Shown: positions 25,792 through 34,121 of the stretch, piece by piece
How positions within the stretch are numbered: position 1 is the stretch's first letter
Layout: every line of letters begins with the position of its first letter
Source of the DNA: Nocardia transvalensis
GTDB taxonomy: Bacteria > Actinomycetota > Actinomycetes > Mycobacteriales > Mycobacteriaceae
DNA length: 64,000 nt
Direction of reading: 5' to 3'
NCBI RefSeq assembly: GCF_015477765.1
Contig: NZ_JADLQQ010000009.1
Span: 248,001-312,000, forward strand
The notes under the pieces: model-generated
Seen by the model: the letters and a program-made list of their open reading frames with translations, nothing else
Database searches by the model: none
What the model was told of the DNA's origin: nothing
Program-made: the position numbers and the translations under genes

Positions 25792-26505
25792 TCAGGCGTC
25801 GCTGAGGATGGCGTGGAATCTCTCGTCGGCGCGGTCGAGTTGGTCGAGAATGTGTTGTTTGACGTGGTCGACCAGCGGAGTGTCCGGGCGGGTCACCAGG
25901 TCGCGGTAGATGTCGGTGAGCGGGCGATATTTGGTGGCCAGGCGGTGCATGACCGGTCCGGTGGCGTAGAGGATGCCCACGCCGTTGTCGGTGAAGTCGG
26001 AAATCTTCACCACCCGCGCCCACGGCTCGCGATCCAGGCTGGCGGCGACGTGCTCGCGGTACTGCACGTGCCGGTCCACGCCCGGCTCGCGGGCCGGATT
26101 GGTCACGGCGGCCACGAGATTCGCGACGCGATCGCCGAAGCGGTCGCGCACCTCGGCCAAGGCGGCATCGACGGGGGAGCCCGAGCGCTCACCGGCCAGT
26201 TCGGGAGCGTGGTCCTCCACCGAATCGTGCAGCAGGCCCGCCACCACCACCTCGGTGTCGCGGACCTCGTAGTGACTGACGATCCGGATCGCCACGCGCA
26301 GTAGGTGGTTCAGATAGGGCTCGCGACCGTACCGGTCGTCTCGATGCAGTTCGGTGGCCAGATCCAAAGCATCGGCGACCTTTTCGGGCGCGGGCAGTTT
26401 CTCGGTCTCCAGCTCCAGGCGCTGTCGCAGCCCGCTTTCCCCGTGGACCTCACTGATGGTGTGCAACGGCATCACGGACAAGATTCCCGCCCCAACGGTG
26501 CTCAT
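25792..26505 (-). CDS. HD-domain phosphohydrolase (SpoT hydrolase-like)
   Basis: 237 residues with a single HD domain. Metal ligands appear in order: LNHLLRVAI (His), AGLLHDSVEDHAPEL (His-Asp and the ED pair), and VVKISDFTDNGVGIL, the late Asp block. This spacing matches the (p)ppGpp hydrolase half of RelA/SpoT and the small alarmone hydrolases. No synthetase, TGS or ACT domain is present, so if it acts on ppGpp it would be a stand-alone hydrolase. That substrate is inference; nucleotide phosphohydrolase is the safe call. The start could also be Met12 (26472). Confidence 0.82.
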   Translation of the reverse strand: MSTVGAGILSVMPLHTISEVHGESGLRQRLELETEKLPAPEKVADALDLATELHRDDRYGREPYLNHLLRVAIRIVSHYEVRDTEVVVAGLLHDSVEDHAPELAGERSGSPVDAALAEVRDRFGDRVANLVAAVTNPAREPGVDRHVQYREHVAASLDREPWARVVKISDFTDNGVGILYATGPVMHRLATKYRPLTDIYRDLVTRPDTPLVDHVKQHILDQLDRADERFHAILSDA

Positions 26506-26555
26506 ACCGCCAATCTATCGGGCACCACCGACGATTTCGCCAATGGATCCCTTGA

Positions 26556-27182
26556 TCACCGCACCCCACGCGGGCGGAACTGAATACTGATGCGCGGACC
26601 CACCGATCGTCTGGTCTTCGGCACGGCATGCTCCCACGTGCGCTGGCACGACCCGCCCATGACGATCAGATCCCCATGCCCGACTCGATAGCGAACGCTC
26701 GACCCACCACCGCGCGGCCGCAGCAGCAACGCCCGCGCCGCCCCCACCGACACGATCGCCACCATGGTGTCGACGGTCGAGCCCCGTCCACCGGTATCCC
26801 CGTGCCATGCCACGCTGTCGTTCCCGTCGCGGTAGAAGCACAGCCCCGCGGTGCGGAACGGCTCACCGAGTTCGTCGCGATAGTGCGCGCCCAATGCCTC
26901 GCGCGCCTGATCGAGAACCGGATCCGGCAGCACCTCGTCCTCGCCGTAGAACCGCAGCAACCGCGGCACATCCACCATCCGGTCGTACATCTGCCGCCGA
27001 TCCGCCCGCCACGGCACCCCCGCGGCCAACCGCTCGAACAACAGATCCGCCCCACTCAGCCACCCGGGAAGCACATCCACCCAGGCCCCGTCCCCGAGGA
27101 CCGTCCGACGCAGCCCGGCCAGCGATCCGACTCCGACATCACCGAAGCCGTCCAGCAGCGACCCCTGCAGCGGTATCGACAT
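26556..27182 (-). CDS. alkB: AlkB-family 2-oxoglutarate/Fe(II) dioxygenase
   Basis: 208 residues. Iron ligands: His and Asp in SVAWHGDTGG and a late His in TWEHAVPKT; the 2-oxoglutarate-binding arginines are in GPRISIQFRPRG. N-terminal nucleotide-recognition lid includes MVDVPRLLRFYGED. AlkB enzymes demethylate alkylated bases in single-stranded DNA or RNA. A near-perfect LexA box lies 20 bases before the ATG, which predicts SOS induction. Confidence 0.9.
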   Translation of the reverse strand: MSIPLQGSLLDGFGDVGVGSLAGLRRTVLGDGAWVDVLPGWLSGADLLFERLAAGVPWRADRRQMYDRMVDVPRLLRFYGEDEVLPDPVLDQAREALGAHYRDELGEPFRTAGLCFYRDGNDSVAWHGDTGGRGSTVDTMVAIVSVGAARALLLRPRGGGSSVRYRVGHGDLIVMGGSCQRTWEHAVPKTRRSVGPRISIQFRPRGVR

Positions 27183-27201
27183 GCCCCGAATCTACGACGC
27201 T

Positions 27202-27217
27202 TCGAACATATGTTCAA
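27202..27217. promoter_or_regulatory. LexA-type SOS box upstream of alkB
   Basis: TCGAACATATGTTCAA matches the actinobacterial SOS box TCGAAC-N4-GTTCGA with one mismatch. It lies 20 bases before the alkB start, where LexA would block the promoter. Assignment rests on motif match and target function. Confidence 0.75.
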
Positions 27218-27280
27218 GTGATATCCCTTCTAGTGCGTCGAGCTTCGTGGCAGGGTCGCCAGGTTTGAGGTCCTGGCTTC

Positions 27281-27556
27281 ATGAGCCGACAAGGAGACGC
27301 GCAGACGGCACGGACGGCGAAGGCGAGGATTCCGGTCGAGGACAAGGTCCGGATCGTGCTATCGGTGCTCAAAGGTGAGATGAGCGTGTCGGAGGCCGCG
27401 CGGCGGCGCGGGGTGTCCGCAATGGCGGTGACCAAGTGGAAGCAGGCATTCCTGGACGCGGGTGCGAAAGCCCTCGAACCGCGCCCCAGCGGCCCCCACC
27501 AAACCCTCGGCGACCGAACACCCAAGACCGTGTACCTACAGGGTCGATCCAGCTGA
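27281..27556 (+). pseudogene. IS3-type transposase OrfA remnant
   Basis: 91 codons. The middle is a transposase helix-turn-helix: ARIPVEDKVRIVLSVLKGEM, VSEAARRRGVSAMAVTKWKQ, then AFLDAGAKAL, as in OrfA of IS3/IS1601-type elements. After GPHQTLGD the frame turns into unrelated sequence and stops. No OrfB with a DDE domain follows; an SDR gene begins 200 bases on. I see no terminal repeats. The remainder of the 580-base gap between alkB and the SDR gene has no supported gene. Confidence 0.65.
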
Positions 27557-27762
27557 AGAACGCCCGCGCAGCGGATGGTACTGGCGTTCCCAGGAAGAAC
27601 TTTCCCTTTTCCCTGGACTCGATGCGGCAACATACTGGTTAACGGCGCATGGAGTACGCATCAGGAGGAGCGCAGGAGCTCCTTTCGGCACATTGTGATG
27701 TTCAGCCGGACCGAATACCGCACGGGAGCAGACACACCGCGGTCGTACATCTGGGAGGAATC

Positions 27763-28524
27763 ATGGCGGGCTCATTGAACGGAACGGTCGCCCTGGTCAC
27801 CGGCGCATCCAGCGGCATCGGCGAGGCGACGGCGCTCCTGCTTGCCCAGCAGGGCGCGGCGGTGGCGCTCGTGGCGCGGCGGCTCGATCGGTTGACCGCG
27901 CTTTCGGCCAAGATCGGTGACGGCGGCGGCTCGGCGCTGGCGCTCGGTGCCGACGTAGCAGACGAGGAGCAGGCCCGTGGCGCCGTCGAACGCACCGTCA
28001 CCGAGTTCGGCCGTCTCGACATCCTGGTCAACAACGCCGGCGTGGCGCTGGTGGGCCCGGTGCTGGATGCGCCGGTCACCGAATGGCGGCAGATGGTCGG
28101 CATCAACCTGCTCGGCACGATGTACTGCGCGCAGGCGGCGCTGCCGCACCTGCTGCGGGCGGCCGAGACCGGTCCCCGGCAGGTCGCCGACATGGTCAAC
28201 ATCAGCTCCACTGCTGGGCGGAAAGCCGTGCAGGGAAACGCGGTCTACTCCGCCACCAAGCATGCCGTCGGCGCGTTCAGCGAAGCGCTGCGACAGGAGG
28301 TCACCGGACGCCACGTGCGGATCTCACTGATCGAGCCGGGCAGGGTCGCCACGGAACTGGTCGACCACAACCGTCCGGAGATCAGATCGACCATCCTCCG
28401 CCAGTCCGGCGACGCGGAGTCGCTGCAGGCCACCGATATCGCCGACGCGGTCCACTACGTCGTGAGCCGGCCACGCGGGACGGCCGTCAACGAGATGGTG
28501 ATTCGCCCCACCGAACAAGTCTGA
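27763..28524 (+). CDS. SDR family oxidoreductase
   Basis: 253 residues from an ATG preceded by GGGAGGAA. Classical short-chain dehydrogenase: cofactor motif LVTGASSGIGEATALLL, NNAGVALVGP, catalytic Ser in VNISSTAGRKA and YxxxK in VYSATKHAV. After strand 2 the sequence is VARRLDRL, whose Arg residues favour NADP. It resembles clavaldehyde-dehydrogenase/serine dehydrogenase-like SDRs; substrate unknown. Longer N-terminal extensions upstream lie in the IS remnant and were rejected. Confidence 0.93.
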   Translation: MAGSLNGTVALVTGASSGIGEATALLLAQQGAAVALVARRLDRLTALSAKIGDGGGSALALGADVADEEQARGAVERTVTEFGRLDILVNNAGVALVGPVLDAPVTEWRQMVGINLLGTMYCAQAALPHLLRAAETGPRQVADMVNISSTAGRKAVQGNAVYSATKHAVGAFSEALRQEVTGRHVRISLIEPGRVATELVDHNRPEIRSTILRQSGDAESLQATDIADAVHYVVSRPRGTAVNEMVIRPTEQV

Positions 28525-28644
28525 CCGGTAACCCATTCGGCCCCACGCCGACGGCGACAACCCAGACCGGGGCGCGTCGGCTTCGACGTGAAGGGAGTCG
28601 CCAATCCGATAGGTTGCCAACCCCGTCCGAATCCTGCCAAATTG

Positions 28645-28677
28645 TTGACGCAAGACACCGGTCTAGAGCGTCAAGGG
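28645..28677. repeat. Short dispersed inverted-repeat element, copy A
   Basis: Begins TTGACGCAAGACACC and ends GAGCGTCAAGGG; the outer TTGACGC and GCGTCAA pair. Copy B at 29546-29579 has the same layout, and a half copy (TTCTAGTGCGTCGAG) is at 27228-27242. Copies A and B flank the secreted-protein gene. Confidence 0.55.
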
Positions 28678-28709
28678 TTCCTGGCTGCTGTCTACCAGCC
28701 TTCTCGCTG

Positions 28710-29471
28710 TTAGAACAATTCGGTGTCAACGTCGAGGTCGGTCTCCAGTAGGGCTTCGAGGCCGAGGCTGGTGTCGATATCGTCGTCCAGGCCGAGCGCG
28801 GTGATCAGATCGGTGTTGAGCTCTTGCCCGTTCGCCAGGTTGACGTCTACATCCAAGGTGGCGTCGACGTCGATTCCGGTGCTGACGTCCATGTCGGTGG
28901 ACAGGGTGGTGCCGAGAGCCTCGTCGAGGGCGGCAAAGAAATCGGGCGAAAGTTCGATCGTGCCTTGGTCCACCAGTTTCAGCGTGGCTGTCGCTTGGCC
29001 CTCGTGCGTGACGACCTGGACGCTGCCCGGATGCCTGACCGTCGCGATGTGAACGTTGGATTTGGATCCGAACTTGCCAGCCAGGACACCGGTCTCGAGG
29101 TCGTAGACCATGTTCGAGATCGTGGTCTTTTTGTTGTCCTTGGACAGTTGAATACGGCCATGAAGGCGCACCGTGCCACCGGTGACCTTCTTTCCGTATG
29201 TGATCTTGCTGCCCTTGCCGACCGTCAGGCGGATGTCGCGGTCGACCTTGATGCCGTGGGCGGCGAGGTCGATCGCCGAGTCCAAGTCAAGGGTCATCCC
29301 GATGCCGCCGAGCGGGGACTCGCCTTGGCGTTGGGACTGGGTGTGGACCCAAGCGGACACGGGGGCAGCGTCGGCAGCGGGGATGAGGACCGTCGGGAAG
29401 GCGAGGAGTGCCCCCGCGGCGGCTAGTGCGATGGCGCTGCGGCCACGAGTCTGAAAAGTCACCATCGTCAT
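28710..29471 (-). CDS. Secreted protein with Asp-rich C-terminus, unknown function
   Basis: 253 residues. Signal peptide about residues 1-38: Arg after the start, hydrophobic SAIALAAAGALLAF, cleavage near ADAAPVSA. The mature part is mostly beta: MTLDLDSAIDLAAHGIKVD, ITYGKKVTGGTVRLHGRIQL, VYDLETGVLAGKFGS, resembling cell-surface beta domains such as HtaA, though no haem Tyr/His motif is evident. The last 80 residues are strongly acidic (TGIDVDATLDVDVNL, LGLDDDIDTSLG, TDLDVDTELF). Two in-frame ATGs (29471, 29465) fit. It lies between two short repeat copies. I do not recognise the family. Confidence 0.75.
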   Translation of the reverse strand: MTMVTFQTRGRSAIALAAAGALLAFPTVLIPAADAAPVSAWVHTQSQRQGESPLGGIGMTLDLDSAIDLAAHGIKVDRDIRLTVGKGSKITYGKKVTGGTVRLHGRIQLSKDNKKTTISNMVYDLETGVLAGKFGSKSNVHIATVRHPGSVQVVTHEGQATATLKLVDQGTIELSPDFFAALDEALGTTLSTDMDVSTGIDVDATLDVDVNLANGQELNTDLITALGLDDDIDTSLGLEALLETDLDVDTELF

Positions 29472-29545
29472 TCGTTCCCGACCGCGGAGCGGATGGGGCG
29501 CCGGGTGGTTTCGAAGACAACCACAGCAGCGAGCGCGCCAACACC

Positions 29546-29579
29546 TTGACGCAGGACACCCTCTAGCGCGTCGAGAGGG
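29546..29579. repeat. Short dispersed inverted-repeat element, copy B
   Basis: TTGACGCAGGACACC then CTCTAGCGCGTCGAGAGGG. It shares about 26 of 33 positions with copy A. It sits between the secreted-protein start and the GNAT stop on the minus strand. Confidence 0.55.
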
Positions 29580-29610
29580 CCGAGTGGCCGCCCTGCTCAC
29601 GCCCGACAGT

Positions 29611-30096
29611 TCAGAACTCGCGGTACATGACATACAGGCCGACTCTGCCGAGCGTGGGGTGGCGGAACGCCCCAGGCACGGTGCCCACGATCTCGAAGCC
29701 CAACCGCTTATAGACATCGACCGCCCGGTGATTGGATTCGGCCACAGCATTGAATTGCATGCCGGCGAAGCCGCGGTCCTCCGCCCACCCCATCACATGC
29801 CGACACAGTGCCGCACCAACGCCTCGGCCGCGGGCATCGGCGGCGACCATGAAGCTGGCAGTCGACACGTGCGCGCCCGGCCCGGGCCGATTCGCATACG
29901 CGTTGGCGGTGCCCACCACACGGTCGCCGATCACGGCGACGACGGTGGTCGCAGGCGGCCCCATCACCCAGATGTCGTGCGCCTGCTCCTCGGTCATCGC
30001 CGGGTCGTAGGCGAACGTCTCACCGGAGCGCACGATGTCACGAATAATGGGCCAAACCTGGGGCCAGTCGGACGGGCTGTACTCGCGGATCCTCAT
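29611..30096 (-). CDS. GNAT N-acetyltransferase
   Basis: 161 residues, one GNAT domain. Acetyl-CoA pyrophosphate-binding motif A is FMVAADARGRGVGAALCRHV (R/Q-x-x-G-x-A equivalent RGRGVGA). Motif B is in AVDVYKRLGFEIVG. It resembles phosphinothricin/Rimi-type small-molecule acetyltransferases, with MRIREYSPSDWPQVWPI at the start. Substrate unknown. Confidence 0.9.
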   Translation of the reverse strand: MRIREYSPSDWPQVWPIIRDIVRSGETFAYDPAMTEEQAHDIWVMGPPATTVVAVIGDRVVGTANAYANRPGPGAHVSTASFMVAADARGRGVGAALCRHVMGWAEDRGFAGMQFNAVAESNHRAVDVYKRLGFEIVGTVPGAFRHPTLGRVGLYVMYREF

Positions 30097-30485
30097 GGAC
30101 CAGAAGCTATCTCGGACCTACATGCGATCCCACTCATTAAATCCCTTGGGCTGCTGAGTATTCGGTCGACCACCCGGTGATGGTCTTCGAACTCGTCGAG
30201 TCGGCCCAGGTCCGCCGGCGATGGTCACAGTTACCGTTCAGGGAAGCTCAGACCGCCGACCGCTGGTCGAGAGGGTGTGACGAGGAACAATCTGCCCCGG
30301 AGCAGGGGAAATGAGACCGGCACAAAAAAAGATAGTTTCACGAAGCAGCCAATGGCTACTCCCGGGAAGATCGCCGGTGTCAGCTGCCGACACGGACGGT
30401 CATCGGGGGTTGGAGACTGGCCTGCGGAACCGTAGTTCGCCATCGACCTGGCTGACTGTCACGACAGCGAAAGGAACCGGACACC
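30097..30485. other. Intergenic stretch without supported gene
   Basis: No reading frame here has coding character. A ribosome site (GAAAGGA) at the right end serves the HesB-like gene at 30486. An AT-richer run with AAAAAAAG at 30325 is the only compositional change. Confidence 0.5.
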
Positions 30486-30785
30486 ATGTTGATACTTACC
30501 CCCACCGCCATCGAGGCCGTTCGCAATATCACGTCCGCGCAGGGCGCACCAGAGGATGCCGGACTGCGATTCTTCGTGGCGGACGACGCCCAGACGCTGC
30601 AGGCCGCGGTCACCGCGGCACCGGCCGAACAAGACCAGGTCGTGACTGCTGAAGGATCACGGGTCTTCCTGGACCAGCAGGCCGCCGCCCTCCTGGACGA
30701 CAAGATCCTCGACACAGGAGTGGACGCCAACGGCCAAGGGGGCTTCGTCCTTGGCCAGCAGGGCCAGGACATGTCGGGCAATTAG
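30486..30785 (+). CDS. HesB/IscA-like protein lacking cluster cysteines
   Basis: 99 residues with the A-type carrier fold: MLILTPTAIEAVRNITSAQG, then GLRFFVADD, and VFLDQQAAALLDDKILDTGV where real IscA proteins have the core beta strands. The three conserved Cys (one mid-protein, then CGC near the C-terminus) are absent: the end reads NGQGGFVLGQQGQD. There is no Cys at all. It cannot hold a cluster like IscA and probably has a changed role. ATG preceded by GAAAGGAACC. A hairpin follows. Confidence 0.82.
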   Translation: MLILTPTAIEAVRNITSAQGAPEDAGLRFFVADDAQTLQAAVTAAPAEQDQVVTAEGSRVFLDQQAAALLDDKILDTGVDANGQGGFVLGQQGQDMSGN

Positions 30786-30806
30786 ACTTGCCGCCTGACT
30801 CACATG

Positions 30807-30830
30807 TGGCCGTTGAAACTGTAACGGCCA
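30807..30830 (+). terminator. Hairpin after the HesB-like gene
   Basis: TGGCCGTT and AACGGCCA pair around an 8-base loop, 22 bases after the stop codon. Confidence 0.55.
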
Positions 30831-31020
30831 TCGAGCGCTGGCCGTGCAAAGGATCGACCCACCCTTGCTCGACCGCAAGCGGCAGGAGGACGTCCGACGG
30901 GGGTAATCTCGCTGTGTTCCGCAGGACCTCGAGCGGGGACGCCGACCCGGAACCCGCTGTCTGACAACCGAATCCAATGGTACGACGAAGGTCCGTGCAT
31001 TAGCGCGGGCCTTTTGTACA

Positions 31021-31371
31021 GTGGCCCCCATGTGGTTGCTCAAAGGGCTGTTGTTCGCGTTGCTTGGGGCACTCGGCCTGTCGATACTCGCGATCATCGT
31101 GTTCGCCATGAACGACCACCCGGAGTGCGCCACGATCCCCGGAGACGTCGGGCCGTGCGGATTCTGGCCGCAGGTCGGCTACATCGGTCCCTTCGTCATC
31201 CTCTGGGGAACATTTCTCGGCACCGGGATCGCGGCCGCGTTCCTGCTGGTCGCCGCCGCGATCCGCGGGCTCGTGCTCGCCCTGTCGCGGCGGCAGCCCG
31301 CAAGTAGCCGGGGAGGGCTGGCCGAAGCGGTCCCGCGCGGCTGCTCCGGACCGCGCGCCCAGCGGCAATAG
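31021..31371 (+). CDS. Small two-helix membrane protein, unknown function
   Basis: 116 residues. Two hydrophobic helices (LLFALLGALGLSILAIIVFA and VILWGTFLGTGIAAAFLLVA) flank an outer loop with two Cys (PECATIPGDVGPCGFWPQ) that could form a disulphide. The C-terminal tail is basic and low complexity. Start is GTG 31021 or ATG 31030. No family recognised. Converges with the methyltransferase 13 bases away. Confidence 0.65.
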   Translation: MAPMWLLKGLLFALLGALGLSILAIIVFAMNDHPECATIPGDVGPCGFWPQVGYIGPFVILWGTFLGTGIAAAFLLVAAAIRGLVLALSRRQPASSRGGLAEAVPRGCSGPRAQRQ

Positions 31372-31383
31372 CGGACGGTCCGC

Positions 31384-32199
31384 TCACAGATCGGGTATGT
31401 CGTCTCGGCGGGCCCATGCACGGACTGTGGGTGGGGCGTACAGCCATCGCTGTTCGTCTTCCAGCTCGGCCTGCGCGGCGGCAATCACCTCGGGTCGGAC
31501 ACCAAGAGCGACCAAGGTGTCGTGGGCTTGTCCCCAGGTGAGGTTCCACATGCGCGCCATCGGTGAGCCTCCGCGAAACATCGGGATCTCCGCCTCGGCA
31601 TGAACATCGACGAGTCCGAGCGCCTCCAACTGCGCGGGCAGGTTCCGGGCCCACGATTGGCTCGCGCCCGCGATTTCGGTCGAGCGCGCGAAGGCACGCC
31701 AGACTTCGCCGAATGCACCCGGCATCTCATCGAGTACGCCGAGCCCATCGCCTTCTTCGAGCATGAGAACGCCGCCCGGTGCCAGCGCTCGGGCCAATCG
31801 CTCCACCACAATGTCCCTGTCGGCAATGTGCAGCAGTACGAATCTGGTGTGGACGAAATCGAATGCCCGTTCGGGGATGTCGTCGGCGACGAGGTCGAGC
31901 TGGGCCACTTCACCGCCGAGGCCGGGGAGGTCGGCGAGATGGCGCGGGTCGGCATCGACCGCGAGCACCCGACCGCCGGGCAGTACGGCACTACACTGCC
32001 ATCGTGCGAAGGACCCGCCGCCAGCTCCGGCTTCCAGGCATCGCCATCCCGCACTCACGCCCAGCCGTTGCGCGAGCGCGATACTGCCTGGGTCATAGGC
32101 CGCGCCGAGCAGGGCAAGGCGTTCGTCGGCGAAATCCCATTCGTTCGGCAGCGTGTAGTACGGGTCACCCGGCGAGGAAATTGGTGAAGACCAGCTCAT
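31384..32199 (-). CDS. Class I SAM-dependent methyltransferase
   Basis: 271 residues. SAM motif I is CLEAGAGGGSFARW, the post-strand-2 acidic residue is in AVDADPRHL, and LDLVADDIPERAFDFVHTRFV gives motifs II-III. The C-terminal cap is helical. It resembles UbiE/MenG-like small-molecule methyltransferases, with an N-terminal DPYYTLPNEWDFADERLALL typical of actinobacterial members. Substrate unknown. ATG preceded by a GGGC-rich leader; no operon partner. Confidence 0.9.
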   Translation of the reverse strand: MSWSSPISSPGDPYYTLPNEWDFADERLALLGAAYDPGSIALAQRLGVSAGWRCLEAGAGGGSFARWQCSAVLPGGRVLAVDADPRHLADLPGLGGEVAQLDLVADDIPERAFDFVHTRFVLLHIADRDIVVERLARALAPGGVLMLEEGDGLGVLDEMPGAFGEVWRAFARSTEIAGASQSWARNLPAQLEALGLVDVHAEAEIPMFRGGSPMARMWNLTWGQAHDTLVALGVRPEVIAAAQAELEDEQRWLYAPPTVRAWARRDDIPDL

Positions 32200-32505
32200 G
32201 CCCAGACGCTATGCCCGGTGTCATGAGCCGAGGGTTGGTTTACCGGGCTTCGCCGGTGCAACGTGATCGAATCCACACTGCTAGAACAACTTCGAACGAG
32301 GGGCTTTGGAACTTCCGCTCATCGGCATTTCCGTACGTTCGCAAGCCGTGCCAGCCAACCACTATGGGCAACTGGTCAACGCGCGACCAGCGGCATGCCA
32401 GTGCGTTGACTGCGGCGACCGCTATCGAGGAGGCCGGGACCTGTCCTCGATAGCGGCATCCTGGCCGACGGCTCTATTGTCTGCAGGTGGCCTGACGGCC
32501 CCGCC
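32200..32505. other. Intergenic stretch with one strong hairpin
   Basis: No supported gene. A perfect 13-bp inverted repeat (CCGCTATCGAGGA at 32419-32431, partner 32444-32456, 12-base loop) lies 50 bases past the stop of the frameshifted hydrolase on the minus strand and is its likely terminator. Confidence 0.6.
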
Positions 32506-33242
32506 TCACTTCAGGTGCCTGGCGAAGAACCGGTTCCCCTCTTCCCCTGCGTGCTGCGGGACGCCGGTGTGCCCGCCCATATTGGCGTGCAGCGTCTTCT
32601 CCTCGGAGCCGAAGGCGTCGAACAGGTCCGGGGCCATCTGCCGATCGTTTCCCTCGTCGTCCCACTGCAGCAGAACGTGCAGCGGAATGGTGACCTGCCG
32701 GGCCTCCTCGAAGATGGTGCGGGGCACGTAACTCCCCGCGAACAGGACGGCGGCCGTGATGCGCGGCTCGACCACCGCGAGCCGGGTGCCGATGAAGACC
32801 ACCCCGCCTGAATACCCGACCGGGCCGCCGATCTCGGGCAGCGCGAGAAGGGCGTCGAGGGCGGCCCGCCATTCCGGGACCGCCTGGTCGACCAGTGGGA
32901 GGATGAGTCGGTCGACGATGTCGTCGGTGACCGGATCGCCAGCGGCCAGCGCCCGGTGCAGGTCGGCGCGGGTCTGATCGACAGCGGCGGAACGGGGCCG
33001 CTCACCGCTGCCGGGGAGCTCGATGGCGGCCGCCGCGTAGCCCTGCGCCACGGCGCACCGGGCCCTGGCCACAATCGCGGGTACATCTTCTGCAGTCCGA
33101 CGGCGGAATGGCCGAGCAGGATCAGCGGCACCGGTGTGGATGCGGATGCGGGTGTCCACAGGATGCCGGGGATCTCATCGAGGGTGAATTTGCGCTCGAG
33201 GATACTGTCCTCGTCGAGGCGCTGTTCGGAAATGAATTGCAC
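32506..33242 (-). pseudogene. Alpha/beta hydrolase (dienelactone hydrolase-like), frameshifted
   Basis: Two overlapping frames make one hydrolase. The N-terminus from 33242 reads LDEIPGILWTPASASTPVPL, then LILLGHSAVGLQKMYPR, and then degenerates. The other frame, from about 33075 down to 32506, continues with VARARCAVAQGYAAAAIELP, nucleophile region GGPVGYSGGVVFIGTRL, acidic residue LLQWDDEGNDRQM and His in ANMGGHTGVPQ. The join lies near 33070-33085 and needs a one-base shift. Either a genuine pseudogene or a sequencing error. GGxSGG-type nucleophile reads GYSGG. No other defects are seen, so loss is recent if real. Confidence 0.8.
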
Positions 33243-33447
33243 GGGAGTGCCTTTCGGGAGTGCTGTTGAACGGCGCTCCCGGACGATCTATCGCCCGACC
33301 GCGACCCCTGAGGAGAGCACCCATGTCGATACTTCGTTCACGGATACCACCTCCTCGTTCCCTGGCACGGCCTCCGGAAAGGTAGCAGTGGTCGCAGTCG
33401 TCCGCCAACGCGTTTTGCGGTGGCTCCGACCGTTCTCGTTGCCGTCA

Positions 33448-33990
33448 TCAACGAGTGGCTGTGACGTACCGGTCCGACGACAACTCGAACACCCGTACTC
33501 GCCGACCGCAGGTGGGATTGACGGTCTCCCGGATCTGATGCATCCCCAGTTTGGTCGTGATCCGTTCGGAGGCGTCGTTGCCCACTTGAGTGATGCTGAC
33601 GATCCGCTCCAGCTCTCGCTCTTCGAACCCGAACCGTACAGCGGCCGCAGCCGCCTCGGTGGCCAAGCCCTGCCCCCAGTGGGAACGTCCCAGCCGCCAG
33701 CCGACCTGAACCGCCGGCAGTACCTCCGGCAGGAAGGCGGGCACCGAAAGGCCGGTGAACCCGGCCAGCTCGCCACTGGAGCGGATCTCCACGGCGAACA
33801 GGCCGAAACCCTGTGACTCCCACTCGCTCTCCCATGCCCGGACTCCGTCGCGAGTCTGCTGTTCGTCACGGACGCTACCGTCACGGATCCACCGCATGAC
33901 CTCGGGGTCGGCATTGATGGCAGCCATGGGCGCAACGTCTTCCTCGCGCCAGCGACGCAGGATCAAACGGGGAGTCTCGAGCGTGACCAT
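33448..33990 (-). CDS. GNAT N-acetyltransferase (RimJ/RimL-like)
   Basis: 180 residues. Starts ETPRLILRRWREEDVAPMAA, the hallmark of RimJ/RimL-type enzymes. Acetyl-CoA motif: VGWRLGRSHWGQGLATEAAA (Q-x-x-G-x-A as GQGLAT). A late segment ERIVSITQVGNDASERITTK completes the fold. It may act on a protein N-terminus or a small amine. The IS30 element begins 130 bases upstream of its start and may affect its promoter. Confidence 0.92.
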   Translation of the reverse strand: MVTLETPRLILRRWREEDVAPMAAINADPEVMRWIRDGSVRDEQQTRDGVRAWESEWESQGFGLFAVEIRSSGELAGFTGLSVPAFLPEVLPAVQVGWRLGRSHWGQGLATEAAAAAVRFGFEERELERIVSITQVGNDASERITTKLGMHQIRETVNPTCGRRVRVFELSSDRYVTATR

Positions 33991-34121
33991 CCAATCATTC
34001 TGGATCGCTGTTCCCGATCACTTCTGGCACACCAGCTTCGTCGCCGAGGACGAGGAGGGTCTTGCCGGGTTCCTGGCTTCTCGTTCTGTCAACGTGCGAT
34101 ATGCGGTGTGCTCTCAAGGGA

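Noticed and set aside
30231..30443. 70-codon minus frame in the gap before the HesB-like gene
   Set aside because: No start signal or family features.
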